From Spiroplasma endosymbiont of Amphimallon solstitiale (lineage in GTDB: Bacteria > Bacillota_I > Bacilli_A > Mycoplasmatales > VBWQ01): a stretch of DNA of 64,000 nucleotides. The stretch spans positions 62,001-126,000 of the forward strand of contig NZ_OZ034999.1 of the NCBI RefSeq assembly GCF_964030965.1, read 5' to 3'. The stretch's first letter is position 1, and each line of letters starts with the position of its first letter. Below are positions 42,436 through 51,937 of the stretch, piece after piece. The position numbers and the translations under genes were made by a program. The notes under the pieces are model-generated. The model ran no database searches, was not told where the DNA came from, and was given only the letters and a program-made list of their open reading frames with translations.

Positions 42436-42621
42436 TTATCCCAATAATCAATCTTTAACTAATTGTGGCATTTCACTTATTAGTTTTTTATAATCATTAA
42501 CAGCATTTTCTAATGTATTGATATCAGAAAATTTAAAACAATTATCAATATGTAAATCAAAATCTCTATCAATACTGATATCTTGTTTTCTATATTTTTC
42601 ATTAAATTCAATTTTTGTCAT
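42436..42621 (-). CDS. Small phage protein (copy B only)
   Basis: 61 aa: TKIEFNEKYRKQDISIDRD and MPQLVKDWLLG. Preceded by AAAGGAG. At this place copy C has an unrelated 55-aa zinc-ribbon protein (51360), so the slot is variable. Function unknown. Confidence 0.6.
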
Positions 42622-42638
42622 ATTATTTTTCTCCTTTA

Positions 42639-42827
42639 TTATTTATTTTCTTTATTAATCTTTTCATTTAATTTTGCTAATTTTTTTTGATGTTTGATAA
42701 TTTTGTTATTTGCTCTAACATGTTTTGGAGTTGTAATAAATCGTTTTAATAAAACAATAATTTCTCTGCAAATTAATATACCAGTGCTTATTCCAATTGT
42801 TTCAAGTGCTTTTAAAAATTCTTTCAT
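42639..42827 (-). CDS. Small phage membrane protein (copy B)
   Basis: 62 aa: one membrane segment (IGISTGILICREIIVLL) followed by a basic tail (KRFITTPKHVRANNKIIKHQKKLAKLNEK). Near-identical tail in the copy C homolog at 51154. Possible holin or virion membrane protein; not proven. Confidence 0.7.
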   Translation of the reverse strand: MKEFLKALETIGISTGILICREIIVLLKRFITTPKHVRANNKIIKHQKKLAKLNEKINKENK

Positions 42828-42868
42828 TTTTATATTTTCCTTTCAATTTTTTATTTTTTTATTTTTGA

Positions 42869-43027
42869 TTATTCATCAAATTCACCTTTATTAATTTTTT
42901 CAATCATATATTTTGTGTCTATTAAAATATTTTTAGCTATACCTTCATTCAGTCGTATTTCTTGTAAATCTTTTTCATGTTGTTTTAATTTGTCATTGTA
43001 ATATTCAAGTAATTTTTCTTTATTCAT
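42869..43027 (-). CDS. Small coiled-coil phage protein (copy B)
   Basis: 52 aa with strong ribosome site GGAGGTG: NKEKLLEYYNDKLKQHEKD ... EKINKGEFDE. Homolog at 50961 in copy C with the same start and end. The same NKEKL start and GEFNNE-type end occur in the 41-aa gene at 44764, so these may be paralogs. Confidence 0.7.
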   Translation of the reverse strand: MNKEKLLEYYNDKLKQHEKDLQEIRLNEGIAKNILIDTKYMIEKINKGEFDE

Positions 43028-43042
43028 TATTTTTCACCTCCT

Positions 43043-43852
43043 TTATAAACTCATGTGATTATAATCTCAATTTAATGAAGCATTATCATTATTTAATAGT
43101 GCTTCGCTTATATTACCACTACCATATTGACTTGATGTTTCACTATTAATAGTAAATCTATTATCATTTATTAATCTTGCAGTTTCATTTGTAAATGAAG
43201 TTTCTTGCATTTCTCTATTATGATTTGTTTCTATTGGAAGTAAATTATGGATAATTTCACTTACACCAGCAATTATGGTAGGTACTGCATAAGAATTATT
43301 AAAATCATTATTAATACCCATAGCAACACCACTTGATATTAAACATCCACCAGTTGCCATATTACAAATTTTTCTTATTGCTTCAAATTTATTAGGTATT
43401 AATTCTAGAATTCCACTAATAAGATTTGATATACCATAAGCATTTAAACTAATATATGTATCTCAATCCATTAATGACTGATTTTCTTGTTTATTTAATA
43501 GTAATCATGGAGGACCTTCTGTTGTAGTTGTAGTAGTTATTGGAGTTGGTGTTGTTGGAATAATAGGATTAATATTATTTTCTGTTCATTTACTATAATT
43601 TGCTAAACCAATTGTTCCTAAACCTAAAATAATTTTTTTAGAACTATTAATTAATTTAGTTTTTGTATTTGGTCTTTGATTTAAATTTCATATATCTAAA
43701 CCTAATTTTTTACCAAATAATAAACTATTAATTGAACCTAATATTGGATTTGCAATTACTTGACCATAATAAGCACTTGTACCAATCATTGCACAAATAG
43801 GACTTATACCAGTTCTAATTAATTTAGTTAAAGTATAATTATTTGTTTCCAT
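43043..43852 (-). CDS. Phage membrane protein, 269 aa (copy B)
   Basis: Several hydrophobic helices (GISPICAMIGTSAYYGQVIA; KKIILGLGTIGLANY; GCLISSGVAMGI; AVPTIIAGVSEIIHNLLP) and a Thr/Pro-rich loop (NPIIPTTPITTTTTTEGPPW). The truncated homolog at 50337 shares these. Ends 16 nt before the next start. Holin/lysis-type or virion membrane protein are options. No lysis enzyme was found nearby, fitting a wall-less host. Confidence 0.65.
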
Positions 43853-44039
43853 TTTTTTCTCCTTGTATTTCTAATTGTAATAATTTTTCTAAAACATAAT
43901 TATTTTTATCAAATTCTCTAATAAGTCATTTTTTTGTTTCTTTTCTATTATTAGTACAAAGAATTAATCTTTCTATCATATTAATTAATTCTTTTTTATC
44001 TGCTCTATCAAAAATTACTTTTAAAATTTCATCTAACAT
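43839..44039 (-). CDS. Small phage early protein
   Basis: 66 aa: LDEILKVIFDRADKKELIN, LILCTNNRKETKKWLIREFD, QLEIQGEKNGNK. Overlaps the next gene by 14 nt. Helical; function unknown. Confidence 0.6.
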
Positions 44040-44042
44040 AAT

Positions 44043-44156
44043 TTATTCTCCTTTATTTGTTTTTATCAGTTCTCTTATAACATCTAATAAGGAATCTACT
44101 ACATAAGAATTTAATTCAAATTCATAATTTCTAATTTTAATTTTTTCCTTTTGCAT
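44043..44156 (-). CDS. Tiny phage early protein
   Basis: 37 aa: QKEKIKIRNYEFELNSYVVD ... ELIKTNKGE. Spaced 3 nt before the next gene, and its end supplies that gene's ribosome site (AAAGGAGAA). Coupled translation likely. Confidence 0.5.
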   Translation of the reverse strand: MQKEKIKIRNYEFELNSYVVDSLLDVIRELIKTNKGE

Positions 44157-44160
44157 TTGT

Positions 44161-44406
44161 TTATTCTCCTTTAATTTCTAATTTTTTAACTGTTACTTTA
44201 ATTCAACCTTGATAAACATCATTATCACCAACTATTAATGCAACATTACTTTCGGGGTCAGAAACAATTATGTGTTTTGATTTAACATTTGGATATTGTC
44301 TTAAAATAATTGCTCTAATATCATTACTTGTATGAATTGCTTTTGGAAATGGTGATAATATTTCAATTTCATCTTTATTTTCAAACAAAGTAGGTAATAT
44401 TATCAT
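44161..44406 (-). CDS. Small phage early protein
   Basis: 81 aa: mixed alpha/beta (IILPTLFENKDEIEILSP, DIRAIILRQYPNVKSKHII, ESNVALIVGDNDVYQGW). Start codon overlaps the previous stop (TAATG). No family recognised. Confidence 0.6.
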
Positions 44407-44660
44407 TAATGAAGTTCTCCATTTTCTATAAACTCAATTAATTTATAATAAGCAGTAAGTTTACCTGCTTCTTTTAATGAATCACATAAACAAATACTAA
44501 TTTGCTTATTCAATCAGATAATTAATTTTTCATTATATTTATTAATTACTTTTTGTTTAAACTCTTCTCTTAATTTTTCTATATTATATAAATGTTCTTC
44601 AGTTATTTCTTTATTACGTTTTTTATTATATTCATTAATAATTTCTTGGTCTTTATTCAC
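44406..44660 (-). CDS. Small coiled-coil phage early protein
   Basis: 84 aa from a GTG start (NKDQEIINEYNKKRNKEITE ... ISICLCDSLKEAGKLTAYYKL ... GELH). The stop TAA shares bases with the next ATG. Function unknown. Confidence 0.55.
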
Positions 44661-44663
44661 TAT

Positions 44664-44771
44664 CTATTTCTCCTTATTTTTATTTAAATTATTAACTATT
44701 ATTTCTAAACATGTCATACATCAATTTTTACTTAATCAGATTCTTTTATTACATTTTTTACATTTATTCAT
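44664..44771 (-). CDS. Tiny zinc-ribbon phage protein
   Basis: 35 aa with two Cys pairs: NKCKKCNKRIWLSKNWCMTC. Probably binds one zinc; may contact nucleic acid or a host protein. Translationally coupled (overlaps the previous gene by 8 nt). Confidence 0.55.
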
Positions 44772-44889
44772 TATTAAATTCACCATTAATTATTTTTTGC
44801 AATAAAATATCAAGTATCAAATCTATTTCTGTACCGTTATAGAATTTTTGTTGTTTTTTAATATAATTAATTAATTTTTCTTTATTCAT
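44764..44889 (-). CDS. Tiny phage early protein
   Basis: 41 aa: NKEKLINYIKKQQKFYNG, IDLILDILLQKIINGEFNNE. Same start and end pattern as the gene at 42869. Overlaps both neighbours by 8 nt. Confidence 0.5.
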   Translation of the reverse strand: MNKEKLINYIKKQQKFYNGTEIDLILDILLQKIINGEFNNE

Positions 44890-45025
44890 TATTTAGTCCT
44901 TTCATTAAATTTTTATGTTTTTCAATGATTTCATTATGTTTTTTTAGTTCTTCTTTATAACTATCACTTTCAATAATTTTTAAAGTTTCTTTTATTTTTT
45001 TCATGTATCATTCATCAAAATTCAT
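44882..45025 (-). CDS. Tiny phage early protein
   Basis: 47 aa, helical and charged (NFDEWYMKKIKETLKIIESD ... KNLMKGLNNE). Its end contains the ribosome site of the next gene (GAAAGGA). Function unknown. Confidence 0.5.
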
Positions 45026-45028
45026 TAT

Positions 45029-45322
45029 TTATTCCTTTCATTTTTTAAATCATTTAACATTAATTGAACAAAATGCACGATTTTTAGGAATATTTAAAGT
45101 ATTAAAGATTTGACCAGTTACTATAATTTCATCATTTTTGTTTAATAAAATACATCGTTTATAAAATTTTGGGTTATTAAAAATTAAAGTAACATAGTTT
45201 AATCCATTTCATTGACCACGAACAGTATAATATAATTGTTTATTACCTTTTTCATGATATTTTACTTCAATAGTATTACTAAGTTTTACTGTTAATTTAA
45301 CGTAATTTTCTTTATTTTTCAT
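45029..45322 (-). CDS. Possible OB-fold ssDNA-binding phage protein
   Basis: 97 aa: alternating beta strands (YVKLTVKLSNTIEVKYH; QLYYTVRGQWNGLNYVTLIF; NDEIIVTGQIFNTLN; NRAFCSINVKWFKK). The strand pattern and the late EIIVTGQI resemble a minimal OB fold as in SSB. It overlaps the resolvase gene by 11 nt, consistent with a replication/recombination module. Low certainty. Confidence 0.4.
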
Positions 45323-45749
45323 TTTTATAATTCCTTAAATAATATTGAATATGTTTATAAGCATCTTGTTCATGTTTTGTAAATTTTATATTTCCTTTAT
45401 AATCTTCTATTTTATTTTTGTTTTTTGGTTCATTTTCATGATAATCTCAGTTCATAACATCTTGTACTAATATCATTAAAGCACCAATAACTTTTGGTGT
45501 TGCTAATGGATTAGTTAATAACTGTTTTGAACTTAAAAAGAAATTTTCTACAATAACTAATATTTTTTTATTTTTAAATTGTTTTTTAATTAATTTAAAA
45601 TATTCTTTATATATATTTTTACTTTCTAAAACAGTTTTTGCTTTAAATGTTTCATTAAAAATAATATTATTAGTTTCATTTGAATATATAACAATTCCAT
45701 TATTACCAATACCAGCAGGGTCAATACCAATGATTAATTCGTATTGCAT
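45312..45749 (-). CDS. RuvC-like Holliday junction resolvase (phage)
   Basis: 145 aa, RNase H-type fold: IIGIDPAGIGNNGIVIY (first catalytic Asp), KKILVIVENFF (Glu), then KHEQDAYKHIQYYL (C-terminal Asp with neighbouring His). The order and spacing fit phage and poxvirus RuvC-type resolvases that trim branched DNA before packaging. Starts 3 nt after the previous stop. Only copy B carries it. Confidence 0.75.
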
Positions 45750-45752
45750 TTA

Positions 45753-46160
45753 TTAATCATCTCTACATCAATCACAAACATATCCATATGATTTTGTATA
45801 ATCTAAATGTTTTTCAATATTATAATTATCTTCATATTTTTTAGTATTATGTTGTTCTGCTTCTAATTCTGTTTTAAAGTGATAAAGCATATTGATTTTG
45901 TTATCTTCATATAATTCATTACATTCAACACATCTTTTTCTTCTTTTTTTAGTTTTATTCATAATCAAAATATCCTTTTCAATTATTTTTGCTGTTTGTT
46001 TAAGGTATTTAGGTAGTTTGTGATAACAACTGTCACCTATTAAATAAGGTATTGGTCAATTTTTATATTTAATAGTTTTAGTAGAATTATTAATACAATC
46101 TTTTCAAACTTTATTTTTACAAATTCTTAATTCACATTTTTTATTTTCATTAATATTCAT
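45753..46160 (-). CDS. Cys-rich phage early protein
   Basis: 135 aa in one frame (TGA as Trp). N-terminal KKCELRICKNKVWKDC and a second Cys group RRKRCVECNEL with YVCDWC at the C-terminus, plus central His residues. The paired CxxC suggests a zinc-binding, possibly HNH- or ribbon-like, nucleic acid protein. The family is not identified. Confidence 0.55.
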
Positions 46161-46176
46161 AACTTTATTTATTTCT

Positions 46177-46329
46177 TTAATTTTTACTTACAGTAATTAA
46201 TAAAATTATTAATCCAATTAAAGTTGAAATTAAAGTAATAATTATTTTTATTTTTAATCACTTTTTTTGATGTTCTTTTACTATTTTTATTTTTTGTTCT
46301 ATTAATTCTTTCTTTTCTTTTTCTTCCAT
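46177..46329 (-). CDS. Small phage membrane protein, first of early operon
   Basis: 50 aa: charged helix (EEKEKKELIEQKIKIVKEHQ) then one membrane segment (IIITLISTLIGLIILLITV). First gene after the structured non-coding region. Function unknown. Confidence 0.55.
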
Positions 46330-46950
46330 TTTTACTTTCTTTTCTAATATATTCTTTATGCTACAAGCAACAGAATATATATTTTTATTTTTATATTATT
46401 AATACTATTAGTTTTATTCATTCCAGAAATTCTGGGCTCAAAAATAAATTGTGAAATTTTAAAAAGAAATCGAGGCATTCGATTCAATATTTATTTAATT
46501 TGTGTTAAACAAATTAATATTTTAATTGAACCGGCACTGCTCAATTTTTTTTACAAGTTTGAAATTTATTTTCTCGCACAAAAAAATTTTCAAAAAAAAT
46601 AAAACCAACGCTTGCTCACTGGGGGGTGGCAAGGTTGGTTAAATAAAGAATAGAATTAATATAGTAGGTTCCCTAGTAGGTCTATATATACTAGTTTCCA
46701 ATTCGCTCCCACCCCAAGAATTACCATTACTGGTTAGTATAATTTATTAGGTATCACTCCACTTTTTATTTATCCATGCAAGTCCACATGTTCTAGCCAC
46801 TATTTTTAACAACTGTGTTGTAGTTCACTGTTTTAATTCCCTAACACGTGTTGATAATAGTGTTAAAGAGGGTTATTAATTATTAACTTTCTCCTACTTG
46901 GTCACTGCGTGTAGTAGATATTTAAAGGGTGTTAATAATAAAAATTTTAA
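46330..46950. ncRNA. Structured non-coding region upstream of prophage B
   Basis: About 600 bp without a gene and clearly richer in G+C than its surroundings. Main structure at 46603-46640: stem AACCAAC-G-CTTGC / GCAAG-GTTGGTT with a 13-nt loop containing GGGGGGTG. The loop sequence GGGGTGG (46623-46629) is exactly complementary to CCACCCC (46709-46715), which could form a pseudoknot. Further hairpins: CCAGA/TCTGG (46424), AATCGA/TCGATT (46466), CTAGTA/TACTAG (~46672), ACAAC/GTTGT (46810). Could be a phage origin, packaging site or non-coding RNA. Confidence 0.45.
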
Positions 46951-46966
46951 AATTTTACAATTCAGG
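46951..46966. repeat. Solo IS30 end
   Basis: AATTTTACAATTCAGG, identical to the terminal 16 bp of the IS30 copies, with no element attached. It marks an old IS30 deletion or a recombination point at the border of prophage B. Confidence 0.7.
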
Positions 46967-46989
46967 ATTATCAAAAAATATAAAAAATA

Positions 46990-47024
46990 AAAAATTATAA
47001 TCTAGTAATAGATTATAATTTTTT
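46990..47024 (-). terminator. Intrinsic terminator
   Basis: AAAATTATAATCTA / TAGATTATAATTTT stem with T-runs on both sides. It lies 25 nt after the stop of the minus-strand fragment at 47048. Confidence 0.7.
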
Positions 47025-47047
47025 ATTTACATTTAATATAATACTTT

Positions 47048-47163
47048 TTATAAAGTTGAAGATTGTTTTTGAACAGTTGTTTGTTCATCATAATAATTAT
47101 TCATATCATTTCTAGTAATTCAGCAGTTAACATATTATTGAGGATATTGAAAATTAAAAAATA
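47048..47163 (-). pseudogene. C-terminal scrap of an unknown gene
   Basis: Minus-strand frame reading FNFQYPQQYVNCWITRNDMN and ending VQKQSSTL at 47048, followed by a proper terminator. No start is present, so the 5' part has been lost, probably when the restriction-modification genes arrived. Confidence 0.35.
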
Positions 47164-47202
47164 AATAACTTTTTATTTAAAAAATAAGATAAGGATGAAT
47201 GT

Positions 47203-47208
47203 TATAAT
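47203..47208 (+). promoter_or_regulatory. -10 box for the R-M operon
   Basis: TATAAT about 54 nt before the methyltransferase start. No good -35 match was found at the usual distance. Confidence 0.4.
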
Positions 47209-47261
47209 TTCTTTGTGAAGTAAAATTAAAAATTTTGTAAAAAGAGTAAGGAGGTCTTACT

Positions 47262-48191
47262 TTGAGTAAATTAAAATTTATAGATTTATTTGCTGGAATT
47301 GGTGGCTTAAGTTTACCTTTTAGAGAATTAGGAATGGAATGTGTTTTTAGTAGTGAAATAGATAAATTTGCAGTGCAAACATATATTGAAAATTTTAATG
47401 AAATACCTTTTGGAGATATCAGAGAAATATCTGAAGAAAGTATACCAAATCATGATTTATTATTAGGTGGTTTTCCTTGTCAAGCTTTTTCAATTGCAGG
47501 AAAAAGAAAAGGTTTTAACGATGATCGTGGTAATTTATTTTATGAAATAGTTAGAATATTATCTTTTCATAAACCAAAAGCATTTTTATTAGAAAATGTG
47601 AAAGGTTTAATGAATCACGAAAAAGGTAATACCTTTAGAACTATTTTAAATAATCTAACAGATTTAGGTTATAAAGTTACTTATAAGATATTAAATGCTC
47701 GAAATTTTGGTCTTCCTCAAAATAGAGAAAGAGTATACATAGTTGGTTTTTTAGAACATAGTATAGATTTTCAGTTTCCTACTTCTTTTAATAAGCCAAC
47801 AGCAGTTTCCGATATAATAGAAAATAATATTGATAAAAAATATACAATTTCTGATAAACTTTGAAACAGTCATCAGGAAAGAAAAGAGCGTAATAGGTCT
47901 AAAGGAAATGGATTTGGTTATTCATTGGTGTATAAAAATTCAGAGTATACAAGTACTTTATCGGCCAGATATTATAAAGACGGATCAGAAATATTATTAT
48001 ATCAAGAAAATAATAATCCAAGAAAATTAACTCCAAGAGAGTGTGCTAATTTGCAAGGATTTCCAAGTAATTTTAAAATTATTGTTAGTGATAATCAATC
48101 TTATAAACAGTTTGGAAATTCGGTTGCTGTAGCAGTCGTTAGAGAAATAGCTAAAGAAATTGTTAAATTATTAGAAAGAGTAAAATTTTAA
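47262..48191 (+). CDS. DNA (cytosine-5) methyltransferase, type II R-M
   Basis: 309 aa from TTG 9 nt after AAGGAGG. All m5C motifs are visible: [22 protein letters not shown] (catalytic Cys), [55 protein letters not shown]. The target recognition region is short (~residues 185-250), so one simple target is expected. It protects host DNA from the adjacent nuclease. Confidence 0.93.
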
Positions 48192-48193
48192 TC

Positions 48194-49219
48194 ATGAATA
48201 TTGATAGTATTGAAAAAACAATATGAGATGAAAATATTTTGTTTTATAGAATATTAAAGTGACTAATTCAATCAAAAGTAAAGTCATCTGTTTTATTTCA
48301 TTTACAAGTATTAATTGAAAGAAATAAAAATAAAAATTTGGATAGTAAATCTTGATATGAACTTATTATTAGTATATTAAATTATAAAACTAATGGCGAA
48401 TCAAATAATATATCTGAATTATTATTAACAAATAATAAAAATGTAAATAATTTTATTATTTTTTTAGATTTTGCAATTTCTTTATTTCAATTAAAAGAAC
48501 TTTTATGAGAAGAAGTTAAAACATTTACAAATTCCAGATTTGTAAAAAAAATTAGTAGTATAAATGATCCACTTAGTATAGAGTATGATATTAGTAGTTT
48601 AGAATATCCATATAGTTTTAGAGTAATTTTTTCATTAATAATTGATATGCTTATAAGATTTGATAATGGTAAAAGTAGTTTTATTTTAAATACATCAAAT
48701 AATGAAATATTAAAATTAAATGAAAAAATTAAATTTTTATCAAAAAATAGTAATTTAAATAGTGCTGCAGTTTTTAATTTGATTATTAGTGAGAGTGTTA
48801 ATCAATCAATAAAATCTACAGCTGGTTCAAGTTATGAAGCTAGAGTTAAGGAGAAATTTTTAGAATTCAAAGAAAATATTGAATTATTAAATAATTCTCA
48901 TGATTCAAAAGTTCATTCAGTTGAATATGATTTTATTGTAAAATATAATAAATTTAATATTGGTATTAGTGCAAAAAGAACGCTTAGAGAAAGGTATAAA
49001 CAAAACTCTGAAAATGTATCAGAGTTAGATGTTGATGCAATGATAGTTGTAACTTTAGGATTAGATTTAACAGAAAAAGTGATGAATAATATTTTACAGA
49101 AAAAAGGACAATATATTTTGGTTTCTCAAGAAATTTATAAAACAAAAGAATTTTTAAAAAGAAATAACAGAGTTTTTTCATCTGAAGATTTTGATTTTTC
49201 AATGTTAAAAATTAATTAG
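48194..49219 (+). CDS. Type II restriction endonuclease (PD-(D/E)xK type)
   Basis: 341 aa, starting 2 nt after the methyltransferase stop, so co-translated. N-terminal ~200 residues are helical. The catalytic core is near 235-270: SSYEARVKEKFLEF, then VEYDFIVKYNKFNIGISAKRTLRERYKQ, where Asp and the later x-A-K form the metal site and RTLRERYKQ is a common extension in type II nucleases. Partnering with the m5C enzyme makes a restriction enzyme the best reading. Specificity cannot be predicted. Confidence 0.8.
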
Positions 49220-49275
49220 TATATATTTTTCATATTAAAATCAAAAATTTTAATGATTTTCAATTACCAAAAAAT

Positions 49276-50336
49276 CCTGAATTGTAAATATAAATGGGAC
49301 AGTTTTTTAAAATAATTGTATTAAATCTATTGGTCTTTTATAAGATAGTGATTTTCTGGGTGTAGAATTAATTTGAAATGCTATAGTATTTAAATCTTTT
49401 TGTTTATATGAAGATAGATCTGTAGATTTTGGTAAATATCTTCTTAAAATACCATTATTATTTTCATTTAAACCTCTTTGACAAGGTTTACCAGGATCTG
49501 CAAAATAAATCTTAACATTACAATTTTTTTCGATTAATTTTCATTTACTAAATTCTTTACCACGATCAAAAGTAATAGTTTTAACTGTTCCTTTTTGTAA
49601 CTTTGAAATAAATTTTATTATACTTTTTGTAATATTTTCTGATTTATTATTTTTAGTTGCTAAAGGAATTGTGGTTTTTGATCATATATCAGCTAAAGTA
49701 ATAATAGAACTTTTATGATCTTTACCAATGATAGTATCACCCTCTAAATGACCAAATTCTTCTATATTTTTAATATTAGGAATGATTAAATTTCTTTCAT
49801 GAATAGACTTACAATTATTAATTCTGCCCCTAGTTTCTTTTTGTTTGTGAGGTTTATTTTTTCCTTTTCTCAATAAGTTATTTTCATCAAAACCCATTCG
49901 ATTTGTTTTAAACATGTTATATAAAGTTTTTGTTGAAATACTTTTTATTTTATTTTCCTTTAAAAAATTAGCAATTATATCAAGAGCATAATTTTTAGTA
50001 ATTAACAAATGATTAATAGTATTAATTTCTATTAAAGTTAAAATTATTAATTTTCTACCTGCATTTTGTTTATTTTTTTGAATTTTATTCAATATTTCTA
50101 ATGGTAATAAGTTTTGATTTAATAATCTACAAACTCTATGTACAGTTGATTTACTATAATCAATGGCTTTTGCTATTTTACGAATCGAAAATCCATAACT
50201 TTTATATTCTTTTATTGCTATTATTGATTCAATAGTCAGATACTTATACATTGTGCTAATTCCTTTCTTTTCTTAATTATAGAATTAACACAATTTAATT
50301 TTTATATAAGTGTCCTTTTTAATTTTACAATTCAGG
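49276..50336 (-). mobile_element. IS30-family element, copy 5
   Basis: 1061 bp, standard ends. The flanks (AAT left, TTT right) do not match, so one side has been rearranged. It forms the junction between the R-M region and truncated prophage C. Confidence 0.93.
49307..50251 (-). CDS. IS30-family transposase
   Basis: 314 aa intact copy, same motifs as at 6256-7200. With copies 1, 2 and 4 this makes four apparently functional transposase genes of this IS in 64 kb. Confidence 0.93.
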
Positions 50337-50945
50337 TTTTCTAAAAAATTAGGAATTGATATATGAAATTTAAATCAAATGCCCAATTTAAAAAGTAAAC
50401 TATTAAATTCAAGTAAAAAAATAGCATTAGGATTAGGAACAATTGGTTTAGTTAATTATACTAAATTTACTGAAACAATAAATCCTATTACCCCAACTAC
50501 AACAACTACAGAAACACCACCATGACCAACATTAACATTATCAATAACTAACAATAACGTTAATGAACAATCTTTAATGGATTGAGATACATTTATTAGT
50601 TTAAATTCATATGGTATTGCAAATTTGGTTGCTGGAATTACTGAATTAATACCAAGTAAATTTGAAACTATACGTAAAATAGCAAATATGGCTACTGGTG
50701 GTTGCTTAATATCAAGTGGGGTTGCTATGGGTATTAATAATGATTTTAGTAATGCTTATGCAGTCCCAACTATTATTGCTGGTGCTTCTGAAATTATTAA
50801 TAATCTATTGCCTATGGAAACAAATCATAATGTTGAAGAAATGCAAGAAACAACATTTACTAGTGAAAATGCAAGATTAATTAATGATGTTGTAGATAGA
50901 ATATCACCAGTATATAGACCAACTACATATTATGAAAGTTTATAA
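50337..50945 (+). pseudogene. Phage membrane protein, 5'-truncated (copy C)
   Basis: 203 codons matching residues ~46 onward of the gene at 43043 (KKLGIDIWNLNQ, ALGLGTIGLVNYTK, NMATGGCLISSGVAMGINND). The first ~45 codons and all early genes were removed at the IS30 boundary. The Thr/Pro loop and the C-terminal 20 residues differ from copy B. Confidence 0.75.
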
Positions 50946-50960
50946 AGGAGGTGAAAAATA

Positions 50961-51119
50961 ATGAATAAAGAAAAATTAATTGAATATTATAATCACGAAA
51001 TAAAAACGCATAAAGAAAGAATGGAACAATTAAATAAAGAAATTTCTTTATTAGTAACTATTATAAGTAATTATCAGTCAATGATTGAAAGAATTAATGG
51101 TGGTCAATTTGACGAATAA
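50961..51119 (+). CDS. Small coiled-coil phage protein (copy C)
   Basis: 52 aa with ribosome site AAAGGAGGTG: NKEKLIEYYNHEIKTHKER ... ERINGGQFDE. Homolog of 42869-43027. Confidence 0.7.
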   Translation: MNKEKLIEYYNHEIKTHKERMEQLNKEISLLVTIISNYQSMIERINGGQFDE

Positions 51120-51153
51120 TTAAAAAATAAATAATTGAAAGGAAAATATTGAA

Positions 51154-51342
51154 ATGAAAGAATTATTGCATGAATTAATCATTATTGGAACAAGTGTAGG
51201 AACATTAATTTGTAGGGAACTAATTGTTTGATTTAAACGATTTATTACAACTCCAAAACACGTTCGAGCAAATAATAAAGTAATAAAACATCAAAAAAAA
51301 TTAGCAAAATTAAATGAAAAAATTAATAAAGAAAGTAAATAA
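51154..51342 (+). CDS. Small phage membrane protein (copy C)
   Basis: 62 aa: membrane segment (IIIGTSVGTLICRELIVWF), then the basic tail KRFITTPKHVRANNKVIKHQ. Homolog of 42639-42827; the tail is better conserved than the membrane part, suggesting the tail is the functional contact. Confidence 0.7.
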
Positions 51343-51359
51343 TAAAGGAAGAAAGTAAA

Positions 51360-51527
51360 ATGACAACTAAACCAATTTTATGAAAATGTATGGAATGTAA
51401 TGGAGTATTTTCAACTTATTCAGAAAGAATAACTGATAATCATTGTCCATACAAAGATTGTCAAGAATATAAAGATAGTATTAAACAAAAATTAATGCAA
51501 GAACGTAAAAAGATAAAGTTACATTAA
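51360..51527 (+). CDS. Zinc-ribbon-like phage protein (copy C only)
   Basis: 55 aa: WKCMECNGVFSTYSER ... HCPYKDCQEY, two Cys pairs 17 residues apart, then a Lys-rich end. It occupies the place of the unrelated 61-aa gene in copy B. It may bind zinc and nucleic acid. Confidence 0.6.
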
Positions 51528-51544
51528 GCAAGGAGAAAAGTATT

Positions 51545-51919
51545 ATGACAGAAAATGAAAATAATGTTCAACAAACAACTGAATCCTTACCTGAAAATAA
51601 TGCTTCACAAGAAACAGAAAATAAAATTAATGAAGCAGAAATTAAGTTAAATAAACTTAATCAAGAAATTAAAGAAAAAGAAATAATTAATATATTTAAA
51701 AAATATCAAGTTAAAAATGAATTTTATGATTATTTAAAATTTAAAACAAGTAATATAGAAAATTCAAAAATAGAAGACACTATTAAAAAAATGATTAAAG
51801 AACAACCACTATTCAAAGAACCAATTAATACAGGTGGAAAACCAGAAACCATATTAACTAACCAACAAACTTCAATCAAAAGTAGTTTATTGGATTATAA
51901 AAAGAAAAATAATTTATAA
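51545..51919 (+). CDS. Putative capsid scaffold protein (copy C)
   Basis: 124 aa with ribosome site AAGGAGAAAAG. Acidic, Asn/Gln-rich start, coiled coil at ~35-65 (EIKLNKLNQEIKEKEIINIF), and a basic C-terminus (SSLLDYKKKNNL). Immediately precedes the capsid gene. The scaffold role is inferred from position, size and helical content. Confidence 0.6.
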   Translation: MTENENNVQQTTESLPENNASQETENKINEAEIKLNKLNQEIKEKEIINIFKKYQVKNEFYDYLKFKTSNIENSKIEDTIKKMIKEQPLFKEPINTGGKPETILTNQQTSIKSSLLDYKKKNNL

Positions 51920-51937
51920 CAGAAAGGAAAAATAAAA

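Noticed and set aside
46603-46640. GC-rich hairpin considered as a terminator or tRNA
   Set aside because: It is followed by AAATAAAG rather than a T-run, and no cloverleaf or anticodon arm can be drawn.
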